Of a DNA stretch of 64,000 bases, positions 38,467-47,056 are shown piece after piece (the stretch's first letter is position 1; each line of letters begins with the position of its first letter). A program made the translations under genes and the position numbers. Source of the DNA: Shewanella maritima (GTDB lineage Bacteria > Pseudomonadota > Gammaproteobacteria > Enterobacterales > Shewanellaceae); assembly GCF_004295345.1 (NCBI RefSeq), contig NZ_CP036200.1:1426001-1490000 (forward strand). Direction: 5' to 3'. The notes beneath the pieces were generated by a model. The model was given only the letters and a program-made list of their open reading frames with translations. It had not been told where the DNA came from and made no database searches.

Positions 38467-40224
38467 ATGACCCAAGCTTCACCCTCCCCACTAGCCGATG
38501 ACAATGGGGAGGGCGCAATTGTTGACCCTGCCCTACAAAAACGCGTTAGCTGGTTTGACGATGTTTTATTGCTAGGCATTATGGCCGCGCTAGCGGGATG
38601 CGGCCTTATCTACGAATACTTACTGTCTAATTACGCTGGCCGTATTTTAGGTGCGCTAGAGGCCGCAATCTATACCATGATTGGCCTAATGATCGTATCT
38701 ATGGGTATTGGTGCATTTGCTGCGCGTAAAATCCGCTGTGCCTTTACCGGCTTTGCAACACTTGAGCTTGCCATCGCTCTATGCGGCGGCTTAGCAATCA
38801 TCATTACCGCTGCAATTATTGGCTTTGGCCACGTGATGCCTGTTGCCATAGCATCACAGCTTAACCTGCCACCCGACCAATTACCTGATGGCGGCGTTAT
38901 CCACACCTTTCAAGTCCTTAGCCATTACATCCCATACGCCTGGGGAGTATTGCTGGGTTTAATGATAGGCATGGAAATCCCACTTATCGCCCGCGTTCGT
39001 CAATCATTAAGTGAAGCGCACTTGCTCCACAACGCCGGTACCATTTACGGCGCTGACTATATTGGCGCCGGTGTTGGCGCGGCGATTTGGGTAGGCTTTA
39101 TGCTGGCCATTGATATCCAATTGGCTGCAGCAATGACAGCAAGCGTAAACTTGATTGCAGGTCTGGCATTTATCTGGCGCTTCTGGCAGCAAATCCGTTA
39201 TGTGAAATTACTGTTTGTCGGCCATATCATTGCCTGCGCTATTCTCGGCGTGTTGGCTTATAAAGGCCCTCAGTGGGAGCAAGGGTTCAACAACCTACTG
39301 TATAAAGATAATGTGGTGTATACCGAGTCGACCAGATTCCAACAACTGACCTTTACCGAGCGTTTACGAGGCAGTGGTAAGCCGCCAGTTTATAATCTTT
39401 ATATCAACGGTCGCCTGCAATTCTCTAGCATAGATGAGCACATCTACCACGACTTTTTAGTCCACCCTACACTCGCTGCAAGCGCTAGAACCGACAATGT
39501 TTTGATCATAGGCGGCGGTGACGGTTTAGGGCTTAAACAGGTTTTAAAGTGGCAACCTAAGTCGGTAACTTTAATGGACTTAGATGAAAAGCTAGTTGCG
39601 CTATTTAAGCAACCACCAGCTGATATGCCTAAGCGATTAAGTCGCGCCATGCTGGCGTTGAATGATGACGCCCTTAACGATTCTAGAGTTAATCTCATTT
39701 ACGATGATGCCTTTAATGGCGTTGATAAACTCATAGGTGATAATCAAAAATTTGATGCCATCATCATCGACTTACCTGACCCAAGTCACCCAGACCTTAA
39801 CAAACTGTATTCAGATATGTTCTACCGCAAGGTTGCCGAGCTGCTAAGCGCTGATGGTGTGGTCACAGTGCAGTCGACCTCGCCTTACCATGCACCAGAA
39901 GCATTTATGGCGATAGGCAAAACCCTCAGCGCGAGCGGGTTTAACGTCAGTCAGTATCATCACAATGTGCCTAGCTTTGGCGAGTGGGGCTGGACTAGCG
40001 GCACACTCAAAGGCGCACCAATGAAGAGCCGTATTAACAAACTTGACGCGCTGCCAGTTGAGATGGATTGGATTACCCTAGGATTAATGCAAGCATCATT
40101 CGAATTTCCGCTTCATTTCTATGATGATTTGCCGCAAATTAAGGTAAATGAGATTGGCTCGTTGCAGCTCTATCGCTACCACCAAGGAGCATGGTCAGAG
40201 CAGGAACTGATGAATCTTTTTTAA
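38467..40224 (+). CDS. Membrane-anchored spermidine-synthase-like protein
   Basis: A 585-residue fusion of a membrane domain (about residues 30-270, roughly seven helices) and a C-terminal aminopropyltransferase/spermidine-synthase-like domain. The latter has YHDFLVHPTL, the nucleotide-site GGGDGLGLKQVLK near residue 349, the acidic LMDLDEKL and the active-site DLPDPSHPDLNKLYS with YHAPEAF downstream. The layout matches polyamine aminopropyltransferases with a membrane N-terminus; the substrate here is unproven. It starts 6 bases after the DUF350 gene. The rest of the cluster lies beyond a separate promoter. Confidence 0.8.
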   Translation: MTQASPSPLADDNGEGAIVDPALQKRVSWFDDVLLLGIMAALAGCGLIYEYLLSNYAGRILGALEAAIYTMIGLMIVSMGIGAFAARKIRCAFTGFATLELAIALCGGLAIIITAAIIGFGHVMPVAIASQLNLPPDQLPDGGVIHTFQVLSHYIPYAWGVLLGLMIGMEIPLIARVRQSLSEAHLLHNAGTIYGADYIGAGVGAAIWVGFMLAIDIQLAAAMTASVNLIAGLAFIWRFWQQIRYVKLLFVGHIIACAILGVLAYKGPQWEQGFNNLLYKDNVVYTESTRFQQLTFTERLRGSGKPPVYNLYINGRLQFSSIDEHIYHDFLVHPTLAASARTDNVLIIGGGDGLGLKQVLKWQPKSVTLMDLDEKLVALFKQPPADMPKRLSRAMLALNDDALNDSRVNLIYDDAFNGVDKLIGDNQKFDAIIIDLPDPSHPDLNKLYSDMFYRKVAELLSADGVVTVQSTSPYHAPEAFMAIGKTLSASGFNVSQYHHNVPSFGEWGWTSGTLKGAPMKSRINKLDALPVEMDWITLGLMQASFEFPLHFYDDLPQIKVNEIGSLQLYRYHQGAWSEQELMNLF

Positions 40225-40240
40225 TGGTGAAAAAAGGCGC

Positions 40241-40289
40241 TTGACATATTATGTCGTGGTGCTATCTTTAATCGCAGACATATTATGTC
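40241..40289 (+). promoter_or_regulatory. Promoter with two 13-bp palindromic operators before DUF2170-PspA
   Basis: TTGACA (40241-40246) and TATCTT (40263-40268) form a promoter with a 16-base spacer. One copy of GACATATTATGTC (40243-40255) overlaps the -35 box and a second (40277-40289) lies just downstream of the -10 box, 34 bases apart centre to centre. This is a repressor-like arrangement. The first copy and its 3' flank resemble the site at 36442. Confidence 0.75.
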
Positions 40290-40302
40290 AATGAGGACAA
40301 TT

Positions 40303-40716
40303 ATGAACATCCATACAATTGCAAACCATCTAAATGGCTTATGCGACCAAAGTAAAACCGGCTTTCAATTCGACTGCTACCCGATTGACGGTGACGTAGA
40401 AGTATTGCAAGCCAACATTATCGGCCGTGAAGAAATTCCGGTGTTTGTTTCGGTTACTGACAATCAAATTTTGTGCATCAGCTACCTTTGGGGCGAAGAC
40501 GAAGTTAACCCAGAGCGCCGTGCAGAAATGTTTGAAACCATGTTAGAACTTAACATTCCAATGCCATTATCATCATTTGCAAAAATTGACGATAAATATG
40601 TGGTTTACGGTGCTTTGTCTGTTCATTCAAGCATGGAAGAAGTTGAGCAAGAATTAGCTGTACTGTCTGACAACTGTCTCGAAGTCATCGACGAGCTAGC
40701 CGACTATTTAAAATAA
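40303..40716 (+). CDS. DUF2170 protein (YjfI-like)
   Basis: A 137-residue cytoplasmic acidic protein of the DUF2170 family, which includes E. coli YjfI. It has GREEIPVFVSVTDNQILCI and the C-terminal LSVHSSMEEVEQELAVLSDN. The start is the ATG at 40303 with GAGGA upstream; a nearby ATG at 40285 lies inside the second operator and is not used. It leads an operon with PspA (10 bases later). Function is unknown. Confidence 0.88.
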   Translation: MNIHTIANHLNGLCDQSKTGFQFDCYPIDGDVEVLQANIIGREEIPVFVSVTDNQILCISYLWGEDEVNPERRAEMFETMLELNIPMPLSSFAKIDDKYVVYGALSVHSSMEEVEQELAVLSDNCLEVIDELADYLK

Positions 40717-40726
40717 GGAGCCAATC

Positions 40727-41416
40727 ATGGGTATCTTAAATAAAATTTTAACCGCGTTTCGTGGTGGTGCGACAGAAGTAGGTCAAAGCATTGTCGATGC
40801 CAACTCAACACGTATTTTCGAACAAGAAATTCGTGACGCTGAAAAACACTTAACCAAAGCTAAGCGTGAACTAACTGACGTGATGGCTAAAGAAATGCAA
40901 GCCAGCCGCGAAGTTGAGCGTCTGCAACGCGCAATTGCTGAACACGAAGGTTACGCAACTCAAGCTTTAGAAAAAGGTAACGAAGCACTCGCCCTTGAAG
41001 TCGCTGAGAAAATTGCTCAGTTAGACCAAGAGCTTTCTGAGCAACAAAGCGCTAACCAAAGCTACACGGCTCATGCTGAGCGCCTAAAAACACTGGTGAA
41101 GAAAACTGAGCGTCAGCTGTCTGATTACCAACGCCAGCTAAGCATGGTTAAGACCACTGAAAGCGTGCAAAAAGCGACAGCGACTATCACAGACTCGTTT
41201 GCGTCAAGCAACTCTAAGCTGCTTAACGCTAAAGACTCACTTGAGCGTATCAAGGCACGTCAGCAACAGTTTGATGACCGTCTAAAAGCGGCTGAAACCT
41301 TAGATGATGAGAACAGCGACAAGTCACTGCAAGCCAAACTAGCCGAAGCTGGCATTGGCGAGCAGAAGTCTAATGCAAGCGCTGTACTTGACCGCATAAA
41401 AGCGAAAAAAGGGTAA
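40727..41416 (+). CDS. PspA/IM30-family membrane-associated protein
   Basis: A 229-residue protein of the PspA/IM30/Vipp1 (ESCRT-III-like) family, which binds membranes, forms rods or rings and protects the bilayer under stress. The N-terminus MGILNKILTAFRGG is an amphipathic helix; the rest is a long coiled coil with IFEQEIRDAEKHLTKAKREL and the family-typical VERLQRAI. No pspF, pspB or pspC is in the window, so control must differ from the classical Psp system; the palindromic operators upstream are the obvious candidate. E. coli YjfJ is the closest described relative by context. Confidence 0.92.
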   Translation: MGILNKILTAFRGGATEVGQSIVDANSTRIFEQEIRDAEKHLTKAKRELTDVMAKEMQASREVERLQRAIAEHEGYATQALEKGNEALALEVAEKIAQLDQELSEQQSANQSYTAHAERLKTLVKKTERQLSDYQRQLSMVKTTESVQKATATITDSFASSNSKLLNAKDSLERIKARQQQFDDRLKAAETLDDENSDKSLQAKLAEAGIGEQKSNASAVLDRIKAKKG

Positions 41417-41422
41417 TTAGCA

Positions 41423-42076
41423 ATGGGATTTCTTAGCGGCCTATTTGGCAAAAAACAAGCTCCCGAGCGCACGCTCAGCAATCCCAATGAGCTACTCAAG
41501 GGTGACATGGTCACCCTTGATGATAGCTTTGCATTGCCGTCGCAATTAAGGGGTCAACAACTGAAAGTGGAAGCCATCCACACCTACGAGTATCAGCGCA
41601 GCCAGCAGTGCGAGCTTTTACTTAGAGGTGCCGAGGGCAGCGCTATTTTCATGGCTTATGTTCAAGACGACGACCCTTATTTAAGCTTTTCAATCAAAAT
41701 CACCCGTGCAGATGTTGAAGAACTATTCGACCTCGATGAGTTTGCGCAACTGTTCGAAGAGCCAGGTAATGCCACTTTGCATACTAATGAGTTATCAGCT
41801 GAGCTTGATGACTTATTTGGCCGTTGGTTAGCCCCAAGCTACCATCAGCAAGAGTTTGCCCAGTTTGGTTACTTCCACCGCGAGGACTATCGCAACCTTA
41901 AGCCGCCGCAAGATGAAAATGGCAAACGTGGTGACGCCTTTGAAAGCTACAACCTGGTCAATGGCGACGATACTCATGCTATTGATGTTGAGGTATATGA
42001 AGGTGGCGAAACTGAGGTCATGCTGACGCTGTACCGCCCATTGAGCGACATTCGCGACTACTGGCCAGGAAGCTAG
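41423..42076 (+). CDS. DUF2491 protein (YjfK-like)
   Basis: A 217-residue soluble protein of the DUF2491 family (E. coli YjfK). It has LSGLFGKKQAPERTL at the N-terminus, the strand-rich VEAIHTYEYQRSQQCELLLR, FDLDEFAQLFEE and the C-terminal EVMLTLYRPLSDIRDY. No catalytic motif is evident. It follows pspA by 6 bases and is co-transcribed with it. Confidence 0.9.
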   Translation: MGFLSGLFGKKQAPERTLSNPNELLKGDMVTLDDSFALPSQLRGQQLKVEAIHTYEYQRSQQCELLLRGAEGSAIFMAYVQDDDPYLSFSIKITRADVEELFDLDEFAQLFEEPGNATLHTNELSAELDDLFGRWLAPSYHQQEFAQFGYFHREDYRNLKPPQDENGKRGDAFESYNLVNGDDTHAIDVEVYEGGETEVMLTLYRPLSDIRDYWPGS

Positions 42077-42091
42077 GCAGGAGCAAGAGTA

Positions 42092-42418
42092 ATGACGAAA
42101 TCAAAAACCTTACCGGAAGCCTGGCTCAAAAACCAAAAAGCCGCCAAAGCAACGCAAGTGGCTTTTGATCTGGATGAAAAATTCCAGTACACCATTCGCA
42201 AATCGGCACTAGACGAAGGCTTGAGCCCGTCTGATCAAATCCGCACCATACTTGGCTTATCGATTTCAAAACGCCCTAAGCGTCCACGCTTAACCGTCTC
42301 ACTTAGTCCTGATGATTATGTCTTGCTAGCGCAAAAGTACGATCTAACACCTGAAGACCAGTTGGAAATCAAAAAGCGGGTCATCGATGACCTCGTCGAG
42401 TTTGTTGAAACTAAATAA
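42092..42418 (+). CDS. Small protein with two ribbon-helix-helix-like segments, possible regulator
   Basis: A 108-residue protein I do not recognise. It contains two similar segments: a strand-helix-helix-like stretch around FDLDEKFQYTIRKSALDEGL (residues 25-45) and another around RLTVSLSPDDYVLLAQKYDL (residues 65-85), each followed by a helix and a short turn. This resembles ribbon-helix-helix DNA-binding proteins, but the evidence is only pattern-level. As last gene of the DUF2170 operon it is a candidate to bind the palindromes upstream (inference). The ATG at 42092 has AGGAG upstream. Confidence 0.6.
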   Translation: MTKSKTLPEAWLKNQKAAKATQVAFDLDEKFQYTIRKSALDEGLSPSDQIRTILGLSISKRPKRPRLTVSLSPDDYVLLAQKYDLTPEDQLEIKKRVIDDLVEFVETK

Positions 42419-42435
42419 GCTTAATCGGTTGACTT

Positions 42436-42467
42436 AAAACGCACAGTCCTTAGCACTGTGCGTTTTT
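42436..42467 (+). terminator. Intrinsic terminator ending the DUF2170-PspA operon
   Basis: AAAACGCACAGT (42436-42447) pairs with ACTGTGCGTTTT (42455-42466) over 12 bp with a 7-base loop and a T tract. It separates the operon from the channel gene at 42541. Confidence 0.93.
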
Positions 42468-42540
42468 GTTATGCTACTCTGCGTACTAATACCATTTGGT
42501 ATAAAGCAATGAGTTTTCAATAAATCATAAATGGATTGCT

Positions 42541-43362
42541 ATGATTGATTCACAAAAATGGTCAGCCCGCATAAGAGAAACTACGCCCAGCCCGATTGAG
42601 CTAGCCATGATGGTGCTGTCGTTAGTGTCTGTGGTCGTGGTGCTCGCAATGACATTCTCAAATCTTGACCGCGAAACCTATCGCTTACTGTTAGCTATCG
42701 ACTCATCAATTTGTATCATCTTCTTAATCCGCTTTTTTGTCGGCTTGGTCAACGCTCGCGACAAAAAATACTATGTCAAAACCCATTGGATTGATTTTGT
42801 CGCCAGCATTCCGGCCATAGAACAACTTAGGTTTGCCCGAATCTTCCAGATCTTAAGGGTTATTCGCCTGCTTAGAGCTAGCCGTTCGCTGATTTTACCG
42901 CTGCTAAAACAACGCAAACAAACCACACTCGCCAGCCTTTTATTGGCAATGGTGTTAATTCTAGCTTTCTCATCGATTCTGATTTTACTGGTGGAGTCTG
43001 GCGCACCAGATGCCAATATCACCACAGCAGAACAAGCCATCTGGTGGGCACTGGTCACCATCTCTACCGTCGGTTATGGTGATTTCTATCCTGTTACCAC
43101 TGCAGGGCATGTTATCGGCGGCGTAGTGATTGTCAGCGGCGTAAGCTTCTTCGGGGTAATATCAGGTTATATGGCATCGGTATTCGTTGCACCTGATGAC
43201 GCAGAGCGGCAGCAGGCACACCAAGAAGAAATAAAATCAGAGATTGAACGAGCACTAGAGCGTATGGAGCAAAATCAGCAAAAGATGGAACAAAACCAAA
43301 CTCAAATGCTTAGTGAGATTAGCGAATTAAAAACTCAACTTACTAAAGCGAAAAAAGAGTAA
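42541..43362 (+). CDS. Voltage-gated potassium channel-like protein
   Basis: A 273-residue six-helix cation channel. Helices S1-S3 lie in about residues 17-105, an S4-like arginine-rich helix is RFARIFQILRVIRLLRASR (near residue 100), and the pore carries the K+ selectivity filter TVGYGD near residue 176. After S6 comes a long coiled-coil tail (ALERMEQNQQKMEQNQ) likely to drive tetramer assembly. It lies just after the terminator of the PspA cluster and has its own upstream region with an ATACCA/TGGTAT dyad (42489-42502); functional linkage to the cluster is unproven. Channel identity is secure. Confidence 0.93.
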   Translation: MIDSQKWSARIRETTPSPIELAMMVLSLVSVVVVLAMTFSNLDRETYRLLLAIDSSICIIFLIRFFVGLVNARDKKYYVKTHWIDFVASIPAIEQLRFARIFQILRVIRLLRASRSLILPLLKQRKQTTLASLLLAMVLILAFSSILILLVESGAPDANITTAEQAIWWALVTISTVGYGDFYPVTTAGHVIGGVVIVSGVSFFGVISGYMASVFVAPDDAERQQAHQEEIKSEIERALERMEQNQQKMEQNQTQMLSEISELKTQLTKAKKE

Positions 43363-43386
43363 CAAACATCTAACTCTAAGACTGCT

Positions 43387-44526
43387 TTAGTAGCGCAGAC
43401 AGTTCTTACCTTCATTTTTGGCGCGATAGAGCGCCATATCGGCCAAGTTAACCAGCTTTTTAAGTGGCGTTTGTTTTGCGTTGGCAAATGCTGCGCCGAT
43501 AGACACAGTGACATCAAGCCCAGTGTCTCGCCAGGGAAGCTCAACAACGGAGCGTAAAATATCAGCAGCTATCTGCTCCAGCGTGTCTTTGTCTATACGT
43601 AAAAACACCACCAAAAACTCTTCACCGCCATAGCGAATGTTCATGTCGGTTAAGTTGCCGCAATAACTTTGAATGACATCACCTACCTGAGAAATTACCT
43701 TATCTCCCACTTGATGGCCGTATAAGTCATTAATCTGCTTAAAATTATCAATATCTATCATCAAAGCTGCATAGGTTAACCCGTGACGACAAGCGTAACG
43801 CTCAGCATCAAACGCATGTTGTGAAAAATACAAACGGTTTTTAAGGCCGGTTAATGGGTCGGTAATCGTTTGCTCGGCAAGAGATTTTTGACTGGCTTGT
43901 AATCTTAGACGCTGACTGCGGATCTGCCGATATTGCTCATAGGCTTTCCAGGTTTCAAAATCGCGGCGCAAACTAGAGATAGTGGCAATAAAAAACAGTC
44001 CTACCATAATTGAGATACGGTCGACCTCTCCGTCAAAATCATGGGCGATTCTTTCTGGCGCTATCATTACCAGGTAAATGATCAACATAGCCGTAAGTGC
44101 ACAAAAACTATAGTGAAACGGCAAACGACTCAGTGCGCCAACGTACACCAATACTAAGGTGCCACCAAGTTGATAGTTAAAATCGCCAACATCTATCGCC
44201 AGTTGCCCAATATATAAAATCGACCAGTACACAACTAAAATAAGCGAAAATTCAGCAAAGTTGAGCAACTTGGGCTTATGACGTTTAAACCACAGCATCA
44301 TGGCAAAACATAGGGCGGAAAGGGTGGTACGGATGAAGACCGCGGTTGAGAAGTCATCTTCTAAATGTTGGTAATCAAAGACCAGAAACAGCAAATAAAT
44401 ACTTACGGCTGACAGCACAAAATTAGAATAGGGAAGCATGACCTGATAGATCTGATAATGCTTAAAGCGCTGATATCCAATATGGGAACGCTTTTGTATT
44501 GAGACACGTTTGAAGTGCTCGAACAT
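43387..44526 (-). CDS. Membrane-bound diguanylate cyclase (GGEEF)
   Basis: A 379-residue signalling enzyme. The N-terminal half has about six membrane helices (about residues 25-190), then a short coiled coil, then a GGDEF domain with active-site YGGEEF near residue 298 (the GGEEF variant is usually active) and DLYGHQVGDKVI. No clear RxxD inhibitory site is seen where expected. The start is the ATG at 44526; no upstream Shine-Dalgarno stands out. It is convergent with the channel gene. Confidence 0.88.
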   Translation of the reverse strand: MFEHFKRVSIQKRSHIGYQRFKHYQIYQVMLPYSNFVLSAVSIYLLFLVFDYQHLEDDFSTAVFIRTTLSALCFAMMLWFKRHKPKLLNFAEFSLILVVYWSILYIGQLAIDVGDFNYQLGGTLVLVYVGALSRLPFHYSFCALTAMLIIYLVMIAPERIAHDFDGEVDRISIMVGLFFIATISSLRRDFETWKAYEQYRQIRSQRLRLQASQKSLAEQTITDPLTGLKNRLYFSQHAFDAERYACRHGLTYAALMIDIDNFKQINDLYGHQVGDKVISQVGDVIQSYCGNLTDMNIRYGGEEFLVVFLRIDKDTLEQIAADILRSVVELPWRDTGLDVTVSIGAAFANAKQTPLKKLVNLADMALYRAKNEGKNCLRY

Positions 44527-44607
44527 AAAGTCCCTAAGCCGTTAATTATTCGTGAATATATAAAGTGTAGAATATAATAGCGACCAATAGAATTGAATCT
44601 TTTCCTT

Positions 44608-44644
44608 GGTTAGTTTTACCGCCAAAACCACGGTAAAACTAACC
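44608..44644. repeat. Perfect 14-bp inverted repeat between mrcB and the diguanylate cyclase gene
   Basis: GGTTAGTTTTACCG (44608-44621) and CGGTAAAACTAACC (44631-44644) are perfect inverted copies with a 9-base loop. No T tract follows on either strand, so it is not a standard terminator; on the minus strand it lies just after the mrcB stop. Confidence 0.8.
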
Positions 44645-44664
44645 TAAAATCATTCTAGGACAAA

Positions 44665-47022
44665 TTAATCTTGCCCAAGTAATTTTTGCCACCAAGATAA
44701 AGGCTCACCACAGTTAGCTGCGGGTTGATAGCTCTCTGCAATCGCAGGCAGCATGGCGACTTCACCACAATCAGCTTGCTTAGCCTGCCCCGTTGCAACC
44801 TCAAAGTAGCCATTCACAATGCCGCTTGGCGGCGACAAGCGTAAACTCAGCGGTGGACGATTTTTCAAAAATGCCTGATACACAGCCATTGCACCACTGC
44901 TGCCATAAAGCCCCGTCTTGCTGTTGTCGTCCTGACCAACCCAAATTGCCGCGACATTGCGCTCATCAAAGCCAGCAAACCAGGAGTCTCGGCTGTCATT
45001 GCTGGTACCTGTTTTACCCGCCAGACGCGTATTTGGGAAAGCGCGACCCAGGCGCTTAGCCGTGCCACTTCGTACAACCTGATGCATAGCATACTGCACT
45101 AGATGATCGGTTGCTGGCGCGATAGCAAGCTCGCTGCGTGGGCGCTTAGCTTTTAACGGCGTATTGTTTTCATCTAGCACAGACGTAACTGAAATCAGTC
45201 TACGGAAACGTCCACCATCGGCCACAGTTTGATAGACCTGCGCCACCATCAAAGGTGATCCATTCACCGCACCAAGTAGCATTGATGGGTACGTAGGTAC
45301 TTCTTCAGACCAGCCAGCCTTGGTTAACGTAGTCGCTACCGCATCAACGCCGACACCAATACCCACGTTCACTGTAGGTACGTTCATTGAGTCTTTAAAC
45401 GCTGTCAGTAAGGGCACCTGACCACTAAACTCTTTAGTGACATTCTTTGGTGACCAAGTTTGTCCTTGACCGTTTTTGAGCGTAATTGGTTTATCATCAA
45501 CTAAACTGGCAAGCGTATATTGCTGTGGCTCAGCCAGCGCAGAGGCATATACGAAAGGTTTAACCAGTGAACCTATTGGCCGGCGAATATGTGCTGCGCG
45601 GTTAAAGCCATCAAAACTTGGCTGCTTGTCACCCACCATAGCGGCTACGCCACCGGTATATTTATCGGTGACCACCATACCCACTTGCACATCCTTAGTG
45701 CGCTTATCTAGCTCGGCAAGGGTGCTTACCACCGCTTTTTCAGCCGCCTCTTGCGCCATTGGGTCTAGCGTGGTGTAAACCTTAATTCCGGAGCGTTTGA
45801 GTAATGACTCACCAAATCGCTCATTAAGCTCTTGTTTAACCATGGCAAAGAAAGCTGGTAGCTTTTTATGTACCGAGCGCTTAGCACTGCGCAGACCTAG
45901 CGGAGAGCCTGCTGCCGCTTTGTACTGGGCGACAGTTAACTTGTCGTTCTCCATAAGAATTCGCAGCACCAGATCACGGCGCTCTCTAGCACGCTCTGGG
46001 TAACGCCAAGGGTTGTAGTAAGACGGCCCTTTAATCACAGCAACCAAAAATGCTTGCTGATCCACAGTGAGCTCGGCAATCGGCCTACCAAAATAGAACT
46101 GCGATGCTAGCCCCATACCGTGTACGCCGCGCGCTTTATCCTGCCCCATATAAACTTCATTAAGATAAGCTTCGAGGATTTCATCCTTGCTATATCTAAA
46201 GTCAATGATCAGCGCCATCAAGGCTTCTCGGGCTTTGCGAACTAAACTACGCTGACTAGATAGGAAAAAGTTCTTCGCCAGCTGCTGAGTTAGGGTTGAA
46301 CCTCCCTGCACTGTACGCCCCGCACTAATATTAACCATGGCCGCACGAGCAATCGCTGTCGGATTGACGCCGTGATGTTCAAAGAAGCTTCGATCTTCAA
46401 TCAAAATGAGCGCATCAATAATGGTTTGCGGCATGTTAATGGTCGATACAAATAAGCGGTCTTCATCACCTGTGGCAATCATTCTATCGAGCAGTACGGG
46501 CTCGAGATGGAACACCGCAAGCTCGCGTTTATCTGACATGCGTTTAACCGAGTCAATGCCTTGCTCATCAAAGCTAATCATCACCCGTTGCTCAGCTTGA
46601 TTACCTTCAGGATGCAAAAATGCTCGTCGCCATAGTTCAATACGGGTTTTCGATGCTGAAAACTCACCAACTTGTCTTGGATTTGCCACCTTGCGGTAAC
46701 CAAGCATTTTGAGCTCTGCCATCAATTGCGGGTGATTGACTGCAGCGCCCGGATATAGCGCCATCGAGCGGCTAAATACCTGCGCCGGTAAATGCCACTT
46801 TTGTCCTTCAAATTTACGAGCAATAATCTGGTCTAAATAAATGGCGTAGAAGGTCACGGCAGCAAACGCAATTAACGTCAGCTTCCAGGTCAATGACCAG
46901 ATCTTTCTCCCCCAAGACGAAGAGGCTTTTTTATTAGTTTTCTTAGCACGTTTCCCCGCTTTGTTAGTTGTTTTGCCCGCACTCTTACGCGGTGATTTTG
47001 CGGTGGTTTTCGCTTTTGCCAT
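44665..47022 (-). CDS. mrcB: Penicillin-binding protein 1B (MrcB)
   Basis: PBP1b is a bifunctional peptidoglycan glycosyltransferase/transpeptidase in the inner membrane. The 785-residue protein has a Lys/Ala-rich cytoplasmic tail, one membrane anchor (about residues 48-66), the glycosyltransferase with EDRSFFEHHGVNPTA (catalytic Glu) and GGSTLTQQLAKN, then the transpeptidase with SLVK in RRPIGSLVKP, the SMN motif in FKDSMNVP, and KTGTSNDS. It is slightly shorter than E. coli (844). hrpB is directly upstream on the same strand, as in E. coli. Confidence 0.97.
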   Translation of the reverse strand: MAKAKTTAKSPRKSAGKTTNKAGKRAKKTNKKASSSWGRKIWSLTWKLTLIAFAAVTFYAIYLDQIIARKFEGQKWHLPAQVFSRSMALYPGAAVNHPQLMAELKMLGYRKVANPRQVGEFSASKTRIELWRRAFLHPEGNQAEQRVMISFDEQGIDSVKRMSDKRELAVFHLEPVLLDRMIATGDEDRLFVSTINMPQTIIDALILIEDRSFFEHHGVNPTAIARAAMVNISAGRTVQGGSTLTQQLAKNFFLSSQRSLVRKAREALMALIIDFRYSKDEILEAYLNEVYMGQDKARGVHGMGLASQFYFGRPIAELTVDQQAFLVAVIKGPSYYNPWRYPERARERRDLVLRILMENDKLTVAQYKAAAGSPLGLRSAKRSVHKKLPAFFAMVKQELNERFGESLLKRSGIKVYTTLDPMAQEAAEKAVVSTLAELDKRTKDVQVGMVVTDKYTGGVAAMVGDKQPSFDGFNRAAHIRRPIGSLVKPFVYASALAEPQQYTLASLVDDKPITLKNGQGQTWSPKNVTKEFSGQVPLLTAFKDSMNVPTVNVGIGVGVDAVATTLTKAGWSEEVPTYPSMLLGAVNGSPLMVAQVYQTVADGGRFRRLISVTSVLDENNTPLKAKRPRSELAIAPATDHLVQYAMHQVVRSGTAKRLGRAFPNTRLAGKTGTSNDSRDSWFAGFDERNVAAIWVGQDDNSKTGLYGSSGAMAVYQAFLKNRPPLSLRLSPPSGIVNGYFEVATGQAKQADCGEVAMLPAIAESYQPAANCGEPLSWWQKLLGQD

Positions 47023-47056
47023 AAAAGGTATTTCTCAAAAATATATTGTTAGGCGC

